Part shown: one piece after another, positions 22,459 to 34,454 of the stretch
How positions within the stretch are numbered: the first letter of the stretch is position 1
Layout of the letters: every line of letters starts with the position of its first letter
Source: Bombardia bombarda
Lineage: Eukaryota > Ascomycota > Sordariomycetes > Sordariales > Lasiosphaeriaceae
Assembly: GCA_030512295.1 (NCBI GenBank)
Contig: JAULSR010000002.1
Span: 1,364,001 to 1,428,000, forward strand
Length of the DNA stretch: 64,000 bases
Reading direction: 5' to 3'
Program-made: the position numbers and the translations under genes
The notes under the pieces: generated by a model
The model's input: the letters and a program-made list of their open reading frames with translations, nothing else
The model's database searches: none
What the model was told of the DNA's origin: nothing

Positions 22459-24029
22459 TCATCGGCCTTTTTTGGCCTTGTTGTTGTCATCCACTCCTCC
22501 TCCTCCTCCTCCTCCTCCTCCTCCTCCACTCCCTTTCCGCCGCTGAAACACAAACAGCGCCCCGTCCTTGCCAGCAAAGCTGGGCAGCGGGACCTGCACC
22601 ACCTTGTCCCACTCGTTTTAGCAGTGCCCCCGCGCCATAAACTCGTCCATGGGGACGTCCCGAAAGCCCGTGTAGCCGTTGTGGTTCTGTGTGCCCACGA
22701 CGGCGACAGTGTCGCCGCGGTAGGCAGCTAACAAATTGCGCGTGAAGGCGCCTTCTTCTTCTTCTTCTTGGCCAGACTCTGAGGTGCCTCCGACGATGGG
22801 GTAGACCAGGAGGAGGATCAGGTCTTTGAGGTTGTTTTTGTGTTTGGCGTGGTGGTTGTTGAGCCAGCGGACGCCGTCGGCGATGACGGTGTCGCGGACC
22901 CAGGTGACGCGCCAGGCGCTCTGGTTGTTATCGATGGGGACGACGACGGGGACGTTGTAGGCGCGGAGCATGAAGGTCCAGTAGGCGGAGCCGGAGCATG
23001 AAGGTCCAGTAGGCGGAGCCGGAGCCGATGTCTGCTATTGTTTTTTTTTGGGGGGGGGGGGACTGGGGGAGGAGGGGGAGGAACGGGAGAGGAGCGAGAG
23101 GATGGTGAGGGCTTCGTGGGAGGGGACGGCGCAGCCGAAGTGGTGCATTAGGATGGGGAGGATGTGGTGGGATCTTTTGGCGGGCATTGTTGTGGTGATT
23201 GTTGTGGGGGTTTGTTTTTCATCCTTGGATGATGGGCTATCAGGAGTGGATGTTGGGGTGGTGGAAAGAGGGAGGAGAGGGCCGGGGCCGCACCATTCCA
23301 GGGCGCGGCAGGACCAGGACCAAAAGTCGAGATAGGGGTTGCATGGGGCGGCTTCGGTCTTGGGGATGGCGGCGAGCTGGGCGGTCAGGGGATGGTTGGG
23401 GTGGATGAAGCGCTTGGAGGTGAGGTGGGCGGCTACGAGCTGGCGGATGGAGGACTCGCGGGCGTTGGAGGCGAAAGACTTGAGGGAGGAGACTGTCGCG
23501 GTTTGGGGGAGGAAGATAGAGATGTAGGCGGCTATGTCTGGTTGGGGAGGTGGGGGGATCTGGAGGTGTTTGCTAATGGTGTTTACGATTATGGTTTGTT
23601 TTCATCTTTACTCTTGAGATGGAAAAGGGGGTGGTGGACAGGGGAGATGTGGGAGGGTAAACAACGGGATGTGCGAGAGTCTTGCTCAGGAACGGGGTAA
23701 GGAATCAACAACAGGTGAGAAAAATAAATCTCGTCCATACCAGGTCTCCTGCTTGACTCCAATACCATGCATGCAAGCCATTGGCTACTCCCAGGTTGAT
23801 GATATGTTGCACTTGTTTTAGCTGCACGCTGATGTTGGCCATGTACTGGAACCTGTCGTCCTCTGGGATCGCGAACCACGTCTTGATGGCGGCCTCGAAG
23901 TCATTTTCCAGTACCGCCTGGAGTGCCTTTTCGTGTGTAGCTGTGTCTTTGATAGCCAGTTCCGGAATAAATCCTAGACTGTCAACGCAGTACACCACCG
24001 GCGGTTGTTGGTGCTGTATTGCTAGCCAT
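22459..24029 (-). pseudogene. Decayed SAM-methyltransferase-like gene
   Basis: Read on the minus strand, exon 1 (24,029-23,741), an intron (23,740-23,560) and exon 2 (23,559-22,459) recover one continuous protein-like sequence of about 480 aa. It includes a glycine-rich SAM-binding-like motif (IADIGSGSAYW) and a conserved C-terminus (WDKVVQVPLPSFAGK). The frame is broken at least four times. The ATG at 24,029 is out of frame with the conserved N-terminal segment beginning VVYCVDS. At 23,041-23,061 (12 C then 9 A in coding sense) the frame runs into TAG. A 28-bp tandem duplication (22,967-23,022) falls in the SAM motif. A TAA at 22,618-22,620 interrupts the conserved C-terminus, although coding-like sequence continues in frame to a natural stop at 22,459. 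A GGA run near 22,494-22,526 encodes a Gly tract. The family is known to me only as uncharacterised fungal methyltransferase-like proteins. Confidence 0.7.
22967..23022. repeat. 28-bp perfect tandem duplication
   Basis: The 28 bp beginning AGCATGAAGGTCCAGTAGGC at 22,967 are repeated directly at 22,995. The period is not a multiple of three, and the duplication lies in the SAM-motif codons of the pseudogene. Confidence 0.9.
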
Positions 24030-24709
24030 TTTCACTAGCAGTGAACGAAGTCCTTGCTACCTGATTGAAGTATCGAATATGATGGCATTTCTCTACTTGT
24101 GCCCTTGAACCTGCAATCGGCCTTGTATAGCTTCCCAGCAGTTATGTCATTGACGATCGATCGGCACGTGGAACCCAACCCCCATTCCGAGGGAGTGGGT
24201 ATTGTTTCCATTCCCGGCCAGCTCATCCCGTCCCGCCATTTCAGTCGTCCAAACTCCTTTCGGGATGTGCCGAGAGCACTGGTCTCTGCCAGCATATTCT
24301 GCTACTACCATGTCAAATTTCTGTATTACGAATTGTGTATTACCTAGCATTCCTAGGCGACACTAGATGTGATGGTGTCGGCATGAAAGGACGGGAAGAA
24401 CAGTATGACAGACATCAACAGCAAAGGAGCAAAGAAAAGATCACTTGCACTTCAGTCATATTGTGTTCCTAATCTGAGATGCGCCCTTGATCTCGCGACT
24501 GCGCTCAGATGTCTCTTTTCAACACAACTTGGCTACACCAAAAACGAACCGCTGCGAATAGGTAGATCTGTGAGTGCTCGTGAATCTGAATCTGATTTGC
24601 GTCTGCGCCTCGGTGGAAAATCCGTGCCCCGTATTCATGTCTATTCGTACACCATTTACCGGTACTCAGCCAACAAACGGCTTTTCAAGAAGTTGCCTCC
24701 GCTGCTACC
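24030..24709. other. Intergenic region without recognised genes
   Basis: About 680 bp between the start of the pseudogene and the end of rpn5. The short open frames here are unconvincing. The upper part would have been the promoter of the pseudogene. Confidence 0.55.
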
Positions 24710-26341
24710 CTAACGCGCCGCCTTCTTAGACTCCTTCCCCTTCTTGGACTTAGCCCCGGGCTGGATCCTCGCCATCATCTCCTCCTTGGTAATGAGATGA
24801 TCGACCCTCTCGAGCAGGCCCAACAAGCTCTTCATGTTGAAGCTCCACTCGTTCAGGACATCGTCGGCGTCCCGCGGCTTGGAGAAGCTCACGATCCTCG
24901 CCGGCCGGTCGATCTTGGCGTACACCGTCTTGGATGTCACCAGCTCGCTGATGTACTTCTCTGTCTCGTCCTCGGTGAGATCGAGGAGGCGCGTGAGGCG
25001 GCCCATCTGGATGCGCGTGTAATACTTGGCCACGACACGCACGTTGTGCTCGATGACGCGCTTGCGCAGGTCCTGCCATCGCTGGAAGGCCTTGTCGTCG
25101 CCCGACAGCCCCTCTGCTGGATCGAAAATCTCGGTGCTGCACAGGTGTGGTCCAAACAGCTTGGACACTTCTGGCCATCGCATGAGCTCGTGGACGGTGA
25201 AAAGCTTCAGGAGCTCGGCATCCTCGGGGATCTGTGCGTTCCGCGCGTCTTTGTGGGTTCTGTGGAGGAGGTCGTGCTGCTCGTTGTCGTGGGGCGCAAG
25301 AATGATGAAGTAGATGATTCTTTGCAGGACCTGTTGGAAAGTTAGTCAGCATTGAGCAAGAGATTGTATAGCTACATGGGGGTTGGCTGGCAAAAGACGT
25401 ACCGCCCGGAGCTTCTGGGGGTCTTCCTCCACCGCCTCGGTATCCAAGACTTGTCTGTAGTGCTTGCACACGTCGAGGTACTTGGCGTCGTGCTTGGCCA
25501 AAATGACTTGCTGCTCGTAGTATCGCAGCTTGAGATCTGTGACGTCGTCCTCCTTTGGCTCGGGCACATCCTCTCCCTTCTCCCTCTTCTTCTCGCGCTC
25601 CTTCTTCTCCTTCTCGAGCTGCTCGGGCGTCTTCTTGGGTTTCCGGGACAGGTACTTGGTGCTGATCTTGCGGGCGAGGATTCCAGCCTGGGTCCAGTCG
25701 CCGCTCTCGATGCAGAGGGCTACCTGGGACAGGATGAACTCGACCTTCTCCCGGCGGTCCATGGAGCCAAAGGTCTCGACCTGCAGCTCGCAGAGGATGT
25801 CGGTTGCGGCCTTGAGGTCGCCTTGCTCCTTCTTGATGTCGGACAGGATCTTGGTGACGCGGGCGCGCTCGACCTCGACAAAGATCTTGCCCTCAGTAAC
25901 TGTGCGCAGGGTCTCGATGACGGATAGCTTCGTCTCCAGGCTGGGGGTCTCGTCGAGGAAGTCCATGACGGTCTGGACCATGCGGGTTATGGCCTGCTTG
26001 AGCTGGCCGTGCTTCTTGGAGAGGACCAGCGTCTGGTCATTGAGAAGACCCCAGTCGCCGGTATTCTTGCAGATTGTGACGATGCTGATGAGGATTCGTG
26101 ATGTGGACGCGAGATCAGATGCCTGGCGCGTCTGCTTCTCGAGGGCCGAGAGCTTCTCGATGGCGGCCTGGATATCTGTCTGCGAGGGTTGTATTACAGG
26201 TTAGCTTCATGGCAATGTGCGACTGCGTAGATATGCGATGGGGGTGGTTCGCCGTACCTTTGCGAGCTTCGTGGCCTCGAGGATCTGCTTCTCGGCCTCC
26301 TTGGAGAAGTCCTTCTCGGGCTTGATTGGTGCGTCGGCCAT
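24710..26341 (-). CDS. rpn5: 26S proteasome regulatory subunit Rpn5
   Basis: Three exons on the minus strand (26,341-26,258, 26,179-25,403 and 25,330-24,710), all joined in phase 0, encode 493 aa, the usual length for Rpn5. The protein is a lid component of the 19S regulatory particle that scaffolds the deubiquitinase module. An all-helical N-terminal repeat region includes the conserved DWGLLNDQ-type segment and a charged Lys/Glu linker (EKEKKEREKKREKGED). A C-terminal PCI domain (about residues 330-450) contains IEHNVRVVAKYYTRI and LTEDETEKYISELV, followed by a basic tail ending KKGKESKKAAR. The gene is divergent to the LaeA-like methyltransferase gene, with 1.3 kb between the start codons. 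Confidence 0.95.
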
Positions 26342-27664
26342 TGTGGGCGACGTCGTCTAATCCGTCTACCTGCCTCAAATTGGGAATATGGACACTCGTT
26401 TGTAGAGGGGTGACGATTGTGTGATTGAGGTACAGCAGTCGCGATTTGGGAGCTTCACTGGCAGTTTGGCAGGTTGGTAAGTTGTTGATTTGGGTTCGGA
26501 ATTCGAGGCTAACAACTGAGGCTCGCTCAGGTGCGGCTCGTCAGCGTCGGGGAGGTGAGGTGGAGCTCCACGTCAGTTTGCTCTGCCTGGCACAGCGCCC
26601 ACCTAACAGCACGCACAGCACACCTAGCGCCTGCAAGGCAAGGCTAGATTGGGGCTGAAGCTCACAAAGAAGTACCCACCTGATTGCGCTCAAGCCTCAC
26701 TCTGCTGTGGCTGACAGAAGCAGGGGTCTGGACCCATTCTAGTCGAAGTTAAAATCGAGTGGGTCAACTCACTGCACGGCAGTGAGGTAATGTTCCACAG
26801 CATGTCAGGCACCCCATGGCCACACCTGCCTGCAACCTCAACTCCACAGTATCTCCTTTGGCCAATACCTTACAAACCGCGTCCAATTGCACATGCACAG
26901 TAACAAGTGCAGGTGCAAGCCAGGCAGCCCGGTAGCTACCAATGACGTCTGGCAAGCTGCACCTGCTTGTCACTGCAGCGCCTCGGACAATTACTACAGC
27001 GGGCAACCACAGTTCGAGTCTTCTATATTAAAGATGATTGCCGTGGGATTGATATTGGCAGCCTTTCCTATCTCTTCGTACTCGACCCAGCCTGCCAGGA
27101 GCCAGGAACCAGGGCCCAGAATTGCCGTTTCGAGATTCAACCTAGATCCACAAGCAAAGCTCACCAGCCAGCTTGCTTGCCTGCCCTGAATCTTTGATAA
27201 TGCTCGATCGACTTGGACTGTATTGAATCACCCCTTGACCGCCCGCATACTACCCGACACGTTTTTGCGGCCTCAGCCAAGTTTTCTTCCAAGCTTCTCT
27301 CTTCTCGTCATCATCGTGATCCTCAACCTCGGCTTGTAACCTCCTGCTTACCTTGTCGTCCGGCACACGATACTGGACACAACAACACATATTTACAGCA
27401 GGACGGCTGGCAGACCCCCAGAGGGAAAGAGGGGTCAGCATACAGTGTCTCTAGCCTGCCTGCCTCCTTCCTGCCTTACACCTATGTAGAGCCCCTGCAC
27501 CTTCCTCCTCGTAGCTACTACCTTGCCTTGTTTATTTCACTTACCCACTCACCTACCTTATCCTTTGGCCATATCGAACCGGCCTTCCTCTCGGTGATTG
27601 TCTATTGCCAGATACTGTTCGGCTTCTGTTGTTCTGGGCACAGCTCCAATGCTCACTGCTCGAG
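26342..27664. other. Shared divergent promoter region of rpn5 and the LaeA-like gene
   Basis: This 1.3-kb stretch separates two start codons on opposite strands. The half next to 27,665 is CT/CA-rich on the plus strand, typical of a fungal leader. No independent gene is supported. I see no motif that I can assign to a named regulator. Confidence 0.5.
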
Positions 27665-29661
27665 ATGGACCAAACAGCAGACGATCCGGCCACACCTGAT
27701 GATTACTTGAATAAGCTGGACACGCCCACTAATGACGACGCCGCTGCTGCTCTAGTACCAACAGGCAAACCAAAACCACACCCACAACAGACAGTCTCAC
27801 TGCCACCCATCAAATCACTGCTGGAATCTTTGTCTGGTAGAACAAACAACGAGCTCACCTCAGCATATAGCGGAAATAACGTCCTCCCGCAGCCAGGCGG
27901 CACAACACCACCATCACCACCATTCTCCCTCAACCTTGCCGCCATCCGTACCCCAGCAGCCGAGGGTTCCACAACCTCCTACCCTCCAGATGCGGCCAAA
28001 ATCACGACGTCAGCATCCCAAGGGCAGACGTCGCCCTCACCACCAGCCGCCACCACAACGCCATCCATCCCTCCTCCTCTCCGCTCACAAGGACAGCAGC
28101 GACGGATCTCGTCGCCGCCTCCTCCATTGTCCCCATTCCCTCTTACGGTTGGAAATGGCCAGAACAACAACGTCGACGAGCAGGAGGGACTAGCAGCGGC
28201 GGAGCAGGCCGAGGACGGCAGCATCGTGGTGGACAGCGACGACGTGGAGACGGACGCGGGCTACGAGTCGGGCAGCAACGCGTCGGTGTCGTCGTCGATG
28301 ATGGACAGCGCGCGCGACTACATCTACGAGAACGGGCGGCGCTATCATCGGTTTCGGGAGGGGAGGTATAATTTCCCGAATGATGATATTGAGTATGTTA
28401 TCCTATTCCTAATACCTACCCATCTTGGCTTTCTGCTCAGTTTAGTGATGAGAAAGAAACCTGGGTTAGCCGTTTAGAGTGGCCAGTGCTGATTATCTGT
28501 GTGTGTTTTTCCTGAAAGGCAGCAAAGGGAAGACATGAAGCACGCTATGGTCAAGCTTCTGTGCGGTCAGCTGTTTTTCGCCCCGATTGGGAACCATCCT
28601 CAAGAGATCCTGGACATGGGTACCGGGACGGGCATATGGGCTATTGAGAGTGAGTACACCGGCCGGAGTTGACATGATTACCTACAAATCCTGGTCATGT
28701 TGTTCTGATACAAGCTGACTGACATACATTTTGTTGTGCAGTGGGAGACCTTTTTGAGAGCGCCAACATACTGGGCGTCGACCTGAGCCCTATCCAGCCG
28801 AACTGGGTGCCGTCCAATGTGCGTTTTATGGTGGACGATGTTGAGTATGTATACCTACTGAGAGATGGATGGTATGGTCCCCTTGGTGATATGAGCGTTT
28901 GATGCTGATCTGAAGCTCTTTGATAGGAGCCCGTATGTTTGAATCTCGCTTGTCCTTCAAGTGGATGAGCCTCTTTCATAGGCACGCTAGCTGACAGCTC
29001 TTTTTTTTTTTGCTGCTCAAAGATGGCTGCATCCAAGGGACCATTTTGACTATATCCACGCCCGTCACACTGTTATGGCGATCAAGAACTGGCCCCAGCT
29101 GATGAGGCGAGCTCTCGAGTGAGTTTTTTCCCCTCACCATCCCCAGCTCGTCGCGAGAAAATAGTATGCAACTAACATCCTCCTCTTTCCCCTTGACAAA
29201 GACACCTCCGCCCCGGCGGCTGGGTCGAGATCCAAGACGTGCACCACTTTCCCATCTCGTACAACAACACGATGGCGGCCGACCACCCGGTCGCGCAGTA
29301 CTGGGGCTTCATTAAGGAGGGGCTGACCAACCTGGGCGTGGACTTCCACGCGGTGGCGGGCGGGCGGCTGGCCGACAAGATGCGTGAGTGCGGTTATGTT
29401 AATGTGACGGAGCGGGTGCTGCATATCCCCATCGGGACCTGGCCTAAGAATAAGGTTCTCAAGACGGTCGGCATGTACTGGCGCTGCATCCTGCTAGACG
29501 GCATCCAGGCCATCGCGCTCGGCCCGCTGACGAGGGGGTGTCGGTGGTCGAGGGAGCAGGTCGAGGTGTTCCTGGTGCAGGTGCGCAGGGCGTATCATGA
29601 CAATAGCTGTCTGATGTATATGCCGCTGCATATTGTGTATGGGCAGAAGCCGCGTGGGTGA
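27665..29661 (+). CDS. LaeA-like SAM-dependent methyltransferase with an N-terminal disordered extension
   Basis: Six exons (27,665-28,392, 28,519-28,649, 28,742-28,844, 28,927-28,932, 29,023-29,118 and 29,202-29,661) give 507 aa. Residues 1-~190 are Pro/Ser/Thr-rich. The conserved core starts at ESGSNASVSSS and contains GRRYHRFREGRYNFPND, the SAM-binding motif I LDMGTGTGIWAIE, the acidic strand-2 residue in ILGVDLSP, DYIHARH and LRPGGWVEIQD. These are signatures of the LaeA/LaeA-like family, which in Aspergillus influences secondary metabolism and development. The fourth exon is only 6 nt and supplies the Ser-Pro of the conserved DDVE-x-PW segment; both flanking introns have GTATGT donors and CTGAY branch sites. 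The first in-frame ATG after the upstream stop was taken as start. The substrate is unknown, and LaeA itself versus a paralogue cannot be decided here. Confidence 0.9.
28927..28932 (+). other. 6-nt microexon of the LaeA-like gene
   Basis: GAGCCC is preceded by an intron ending GATAG and followed by GTATGT. Together with the neighbouring exons (phase 2 before, phase 2 after) it encodes the end of Glu, then Ser and the start of Pro. Skipping it keeps the frame but removes two residues (Ser-Pro) from DDVE-SP-WLHP. LaeA proteins carry a Pro-Trp at this place, which supports inclusion. Confidence 0.75.
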
Positions 29662-32191
29662 GGGGAAGGTAAAGGGGGAAGGGGGTTAAGTTAGGAAGGG
29701 GGTTAAGTGAGGAAGGGGAAGGGGGATGGTGGATGGAGTGTGTTGGAGGTGGCATGGTGGACTTTTTTGAGGTGAGAGGATAAAATCCGCCCTTGGCAAA
29801 GTATCAAAATAACATTGAGGGGGGTAATGGACAAAACTAAGAAGAGAAGGAAGGGTTTGAGAGATGGTGTTGGGAGGAGAGCAGATGGTATTATTTTATT
29901 TATATGGGATGTGGAAGTAAAAGTCGGGGTTTTGGTGGCGTTGATATTACATATACACATGTGGCACGGCGACCACTGCTGGCATTTTGGCTGCCTGAAA
30001 ATACTCGATGATGGTGTGATAGATGGTACGTACTATATTTGCTGCGGACTAGGTATCACCTAGGTGGCGCTTGACCAGCGCTCGTTTTTACATCATTTTA
30101 GCTATCAAAGTTCATGGTTTAAATTGGGTTGAAATCCAGGGACCTCCATGTAAATCAAGACAGACCGAGACTTGTCAATCATAACGATACAGAGCCATGG
30201 CGCCAAGAGAAGCAAGAGAAAGATCAGCCGGGATTTTGGCCTTTTCGTACTTTGCATGCATACTTTATGAGGACGCACATTCAATTGTCTGATCACTAGA
30301 TTAGTCGATGGTAATTTATATTTGTATGTAGAGGCTGTTTCGGAATTTCGTCATGGTGGACCTAGAAGCGGGAGTAATTGAGTTAGGGGGTGGAGTGGCT
30401 CAAGTGCCCAGGGCCATGGCACCGGTATCCTGGGATTGGTCTTGTCTTCTGTGGGAGGTGCCCGAGGGGAAGATCCAATCGTGTCAGCTACCGAGACAGC
30501 CTGAGACACATCCCCGAATACAGGGGAAACGCTACAGCGTCTTATCTATCCCTTTGGAGCTATATATGGCATGTTGTGACTTGTGATGTGATTATTAATC
30601 CTGCGGTACACAATCAACAAATGCTAACTAGGTACCTAACATCCATCCATGTAGGGGGCTCCTGGACCTTCCCGCAGTATCAGCGGCCCAGGGTTCTGGT
30701 GGAAAGGGTAATTTGGCCCGTTGAGTGCGGGGCCAATACCTCCCTAGGGAACTAACAACATCCATTTTCGTTCCCTTTTCACCTCGCACTTCGCATCCAC
30801 GCACCAATTCCTACAAACTTGCGCACCCGCACCCGCAGCTGCGCGGCGATGCGCGGGGCACAGGATACTTGTTTGGTCGTGGTCAGAATGAGAATGTGTG
30901 TCCGACCTCACCTTTTTTACCCCGCGTCACGCCGTAACAACAACGTCGGGGGATCTCAGCTCATCAACCCGTTGCGCGCCCTCACTTGTCATGAATATTC
31001 CTTGGCAACGACACCTTGGCATTGATCCTGCAGCTCGGTGTCGATGTCGATGTCGTCCTGCAGGCAACAAACAACACATGAACACATTCAGTCAACATGT
31101 ACGAGGAACGGATGGTGATATTTGCTATCTAGCCCAATTGCCATTGGCCAGCCCGGGGTCTTGGAGCTCATGACCGATCCAATATTTGATTCATGGATTG
31201 TTATTAGCGTGGCCAACATGGTTCATGACGCGCCCCCAGCGGATAGTGACCGAGCCGCCGGGACTCGTAGGATAGGAGAGGACGTTCGCTAGCTACAGAA
31301 ACCCAGTACCTGGCAGCCTTTTTGGGACTGGGACTACCCCTTTCTCAGTTCCTGTAAATACCAAGTCTGGACCCCGGATTTCCTTCTGCACTGCTTTCTT
31401 CGTCTTTCAGTTTGTCGAGGACATGCCATTGAGGAGCTGTGTCGATCATTGTCTTGCATCTTGACAGTCGATTACATTCGGAAGACGAAACATTGCGTAC
31501 CCCGTTACGTACCCAGATATCTCACACAGCTGCAAAACACAGCTGCAGCACCGAGAACCGTCCAACAACGTCCATCCCGCCCGACTCAATCTCCCCACAC
31601 TTCAGTCCCAAGGGGCTGGCTCACGTACCAAGGATCTGGATCGGCTACAAACGTTACAAAGGTACCAAGGAATCGGGAACTCGAGTGCAACGCTGCGAAT
31701 AGAAGCCGTAACTCGTACGGTTGAACCTCAACTAAAGACCAAGAACAGGATCCTCCTTGACCAATTCGAGATTTCTCCACATCCACCTTTGTCTGCGTTG
31801 GTCCAGTTATCAAGGTAATTTCGGCTTTCTTTGCCCCCTTGAACCGAGTTTTTGCGCCGCGGTATCGCTTCGGCTTCATCTTATGGACATCGGCTCCAAT
31901 ACATAGATAGCTGCTCTCCCCTTTTTCCTGTCCAACCCAACTCTCGTGACATAAAGCTTTGGTACAACCTGTGCCACAGCTTGTCATCCCATCTAAAGTC
32001 GCACTTGGGACTGGAAATACTCGAGCTACTCGCCTATCAAAACACCGAGAGTAACGTAGCTGATCATCGGCCGCTGCCATTAGGTTGCTATAAAAAGAAG
32101 AGAAAGCCAATCTGCTAGCCTTTTGTTTGGAAGAAAACTCGACATCATCTCCTTCGCCCTCGAATCCCCCAACCGGGTAATATACATCAAT
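29662..32191. other. Gene-free intergenic region
   Basis: About 2.5 kb. The part up to about 30,000 is presumably 3' region of the methyltransferase gene (AG-rich on the plus strand). The stretch from 31,400 to 32,191 is probable promoter and leader of the O-methyltransferase. Palindromic GGTACCTA-type words occur near 30,630. No gene is supported. Confidence 0.5.
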
Positions 32192-34116
32192 ATGGGCAAG
32201 CTAAGCTCGTGGCTCAGCCTGAGCTCTTCGTCGGGCGCAACCGCAGAGCAAAAGAAGGAGAACCGACGATCTTTTTCTCCCTTTTCTTCGTCGCCGCTTG
32301 CTAAACCCAAACTGGCCGAGACAAGCGATGACGAGGCCAAACCGGCTGTGCCCTCCTCTGATGTGGCCAAGGAGCCCACTGCCGCTGCAGGACAATCTCC
32401 CTCGCGCATAACTGTTTTGGCGCAGATAATCGCCAAAGAGACGGAGAAGGTTGAGACTTATATGAGGGGAAATAACCTCCCTATGCCGAGCTTCGAGGTC
32501 GATGCGCCTGGCGACTTTCCTAGATTGCCCGAGGAGATCAACAGAAGCAGACAAGAGATCATCTCTGCGTCAAAGGAGCTGGGCTTGCTCGCCCAAGGTC
32601 CGAGGGAGTCGATCAGATGGGGCCTCTGGAGTGTAAGTCTTCCGACCTGCAAAGCTGTCCTGTCCATGTTGATATAACTGACGCTACTATCTGCCCCGCG
32701 TAGTTCATTGATGTTCTGGCCCTCACAATACTCAATCACTTTGAAATCGGTAAGCCTTCAACGGTTGATCCCGTCTCTTTACCATCCCCTTCTCGCACCC
32801 GACCTCTTCTGACCTCCCCTCACAGCCAAACTCTTCCCCGTAGACTCAACCATCACCCTCGCCGAGCTCCAGACCAAGACGTCCCTAGACGCCATCAACC
32901 TGGCGCGCCTCATCCGCGTCGCCATCACCAACGGCATCTTCCGGGAGCCCAGCCCCAACGTGATCGCGCACACGGCCGGGTCCCGCCTCCTCGCCGAGGA
33001 CGGCGACCTGCAGGCCTGGGTCGGCTTCAACTGCGAAGACGTCTTCCCCGCGGCCGGCCACGTGCTGCAGTCGCTAAAGGCGCACCCCGAGGCCACGGCG
33101 CTCATGCGCTCCGGCTTCTGCTTCGCCTTCGACACGGTCGACAAGGAGCCCATGTTTGTCACGTTTGGCAAGGACCCCGCGCGCGCGCGCCGCATGGGCC
33201 GCGCCATGGTCAGCCTGACGGGCGGCGAGGGCTACGAGGTCTCGCATCTCTCCAACGTCGAGGGCGGCGGCTACGACTTTGGCGAGCTCGATGCCAAGGG
33301 CGGGACGTTTGTTGATGTCGGCGGGTCGCATGGCTTTGTTTGTGTTGACCTGGCCAAGAAGTACAAGAATGTCAAGTTTGTCGTGCAGGATCTGCCCAAG
33401 ACGGTGGAGAGCGCGCCGAGCCCTATTTGCGATGATGCTGAGGTTGCTGAGAGGATTACGCTGTTGCCGCATGACTTTTTCACGGAGCAGGTGACTAAGG
33501 ATGCGGATGGTATGTCGCCCCGTTGTTTCTCTGCTTCTTCTATTTCCATGAGTGCTAACAAACCACGACGCCAGTCTACTTCTTCCGCTGGATCATGCAC
33601 AACTACTCGACCCCCTACGCCATCAAGATCCTGCAAAACATGATTCCGGCGCTCAAGCCCGGCGCGCGCATCCTGATCAATGAGAACTGTCTGCAGGAGC
33701 CCGGGCTTGAGAATCCCTGGGACGAGAGCCTCATGCGGCGCATGGACGTGACCATGTTGACGCTGCTCAACTCACAGGAGCGGACTGAAGAGGAATTTAA
33801 GAGTCTGTTCAAGGCTGCTGGTGATGGGTTTGTCTTTGAGGTGAGCTAATTTCTCTCTCTTTTTTTTGTCTACCTCTCTCACACGCACATGCGCGCGCGC
33901 GCGCGACCTATCTTCCTACATGCCTCCTACCTAAAGAAAATATGTACTAGGCCACTATACTGATGATATGATTACAAATAGGGCGTGCGGAGACCCAAGG
34001 GCTGCCGCATGAGCATCGTCGAGGCGGTATGGCAGCCTGAGCTGAAGGAGGTGGCGGCGATTACGGAGGTTGACGAGAGTTCTGCTGGTTCTGTCGCTGC
34101 TGCTGCGCCTGCATGA
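32192..34116 (+). CDS. Class I SAM-dependent O-methyltransferase (plant-type/Methyltransf_2)
   Basis: Five exons (32,192-32,632, 32,704-32,749, 32,826-33,509, 33,575-33,840 and 33,982-34,116) join in phase to 523 aa. Residues 1-~80 form a Ser/Lys/Ala-rich extension of low complexity. A winged-helix dimerisation part follows (ILNHFEIAKLFP to NGIFREPSPNVIAHT). Then come the SAM-binding motif FVDVGGSHGFVCVDLAKKY at about 324-342 and VQDLP. WIMHNYSTPYAIKIL places the catalytic-type His near residue 397. LLNSQERTEEEFKSLF completes the domain. Relatives methylate hydroxyl groups of aromatic polyketides and other metabolites; the substrate here is not inferable. The last intron (33,841-33,981) contains a (GC)n run. 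No biosynthetic backbone enzyme lies nearby. Confidence 0.9.
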
Positions 34117-34454
34117 GCGGAACCGGCGACGGAGGAGCAGGAGTGTGTGGACAATGAGGGAAAGCAGGGATGGACAGTTAACAAAGGTGAATGTTGAGGG
34201 ACAGATGATGAAGGGAGCTGCTTGGCGATTGATTGATTGATAGATACCCCATTTGGGCGGGCGGACAGACGACTGTGATATTATACTATATTTCCATGTG
34301 TCTTTTTAAATTGCTTGAGATATTTGCTATGTTGGGTCTTGTTGTTAATGATATGCTAGCCTGTTGGGTACTGGATCTGTGATATTGAACTTTTTGTGTT
34401 GGTATTGGCTGGGGTGTAAGTTGGGTTGATGTTTGAATAGGTAGGTACAATTAT
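34117..34454. other. AT-rich 3' flank
   Basis: This is the 3' region of the O-methyltransferase gene and leads into an inverted-repeat element. No gene is seen. Confidence 0.5.

Noticed and set aside
25352..25927. Long plus-strand frame antisense to rpn5
   Set aside because: Leu-rich shadow of the GC-biased rpn5 codons; the minus-strand protein is clearly Rpn5.
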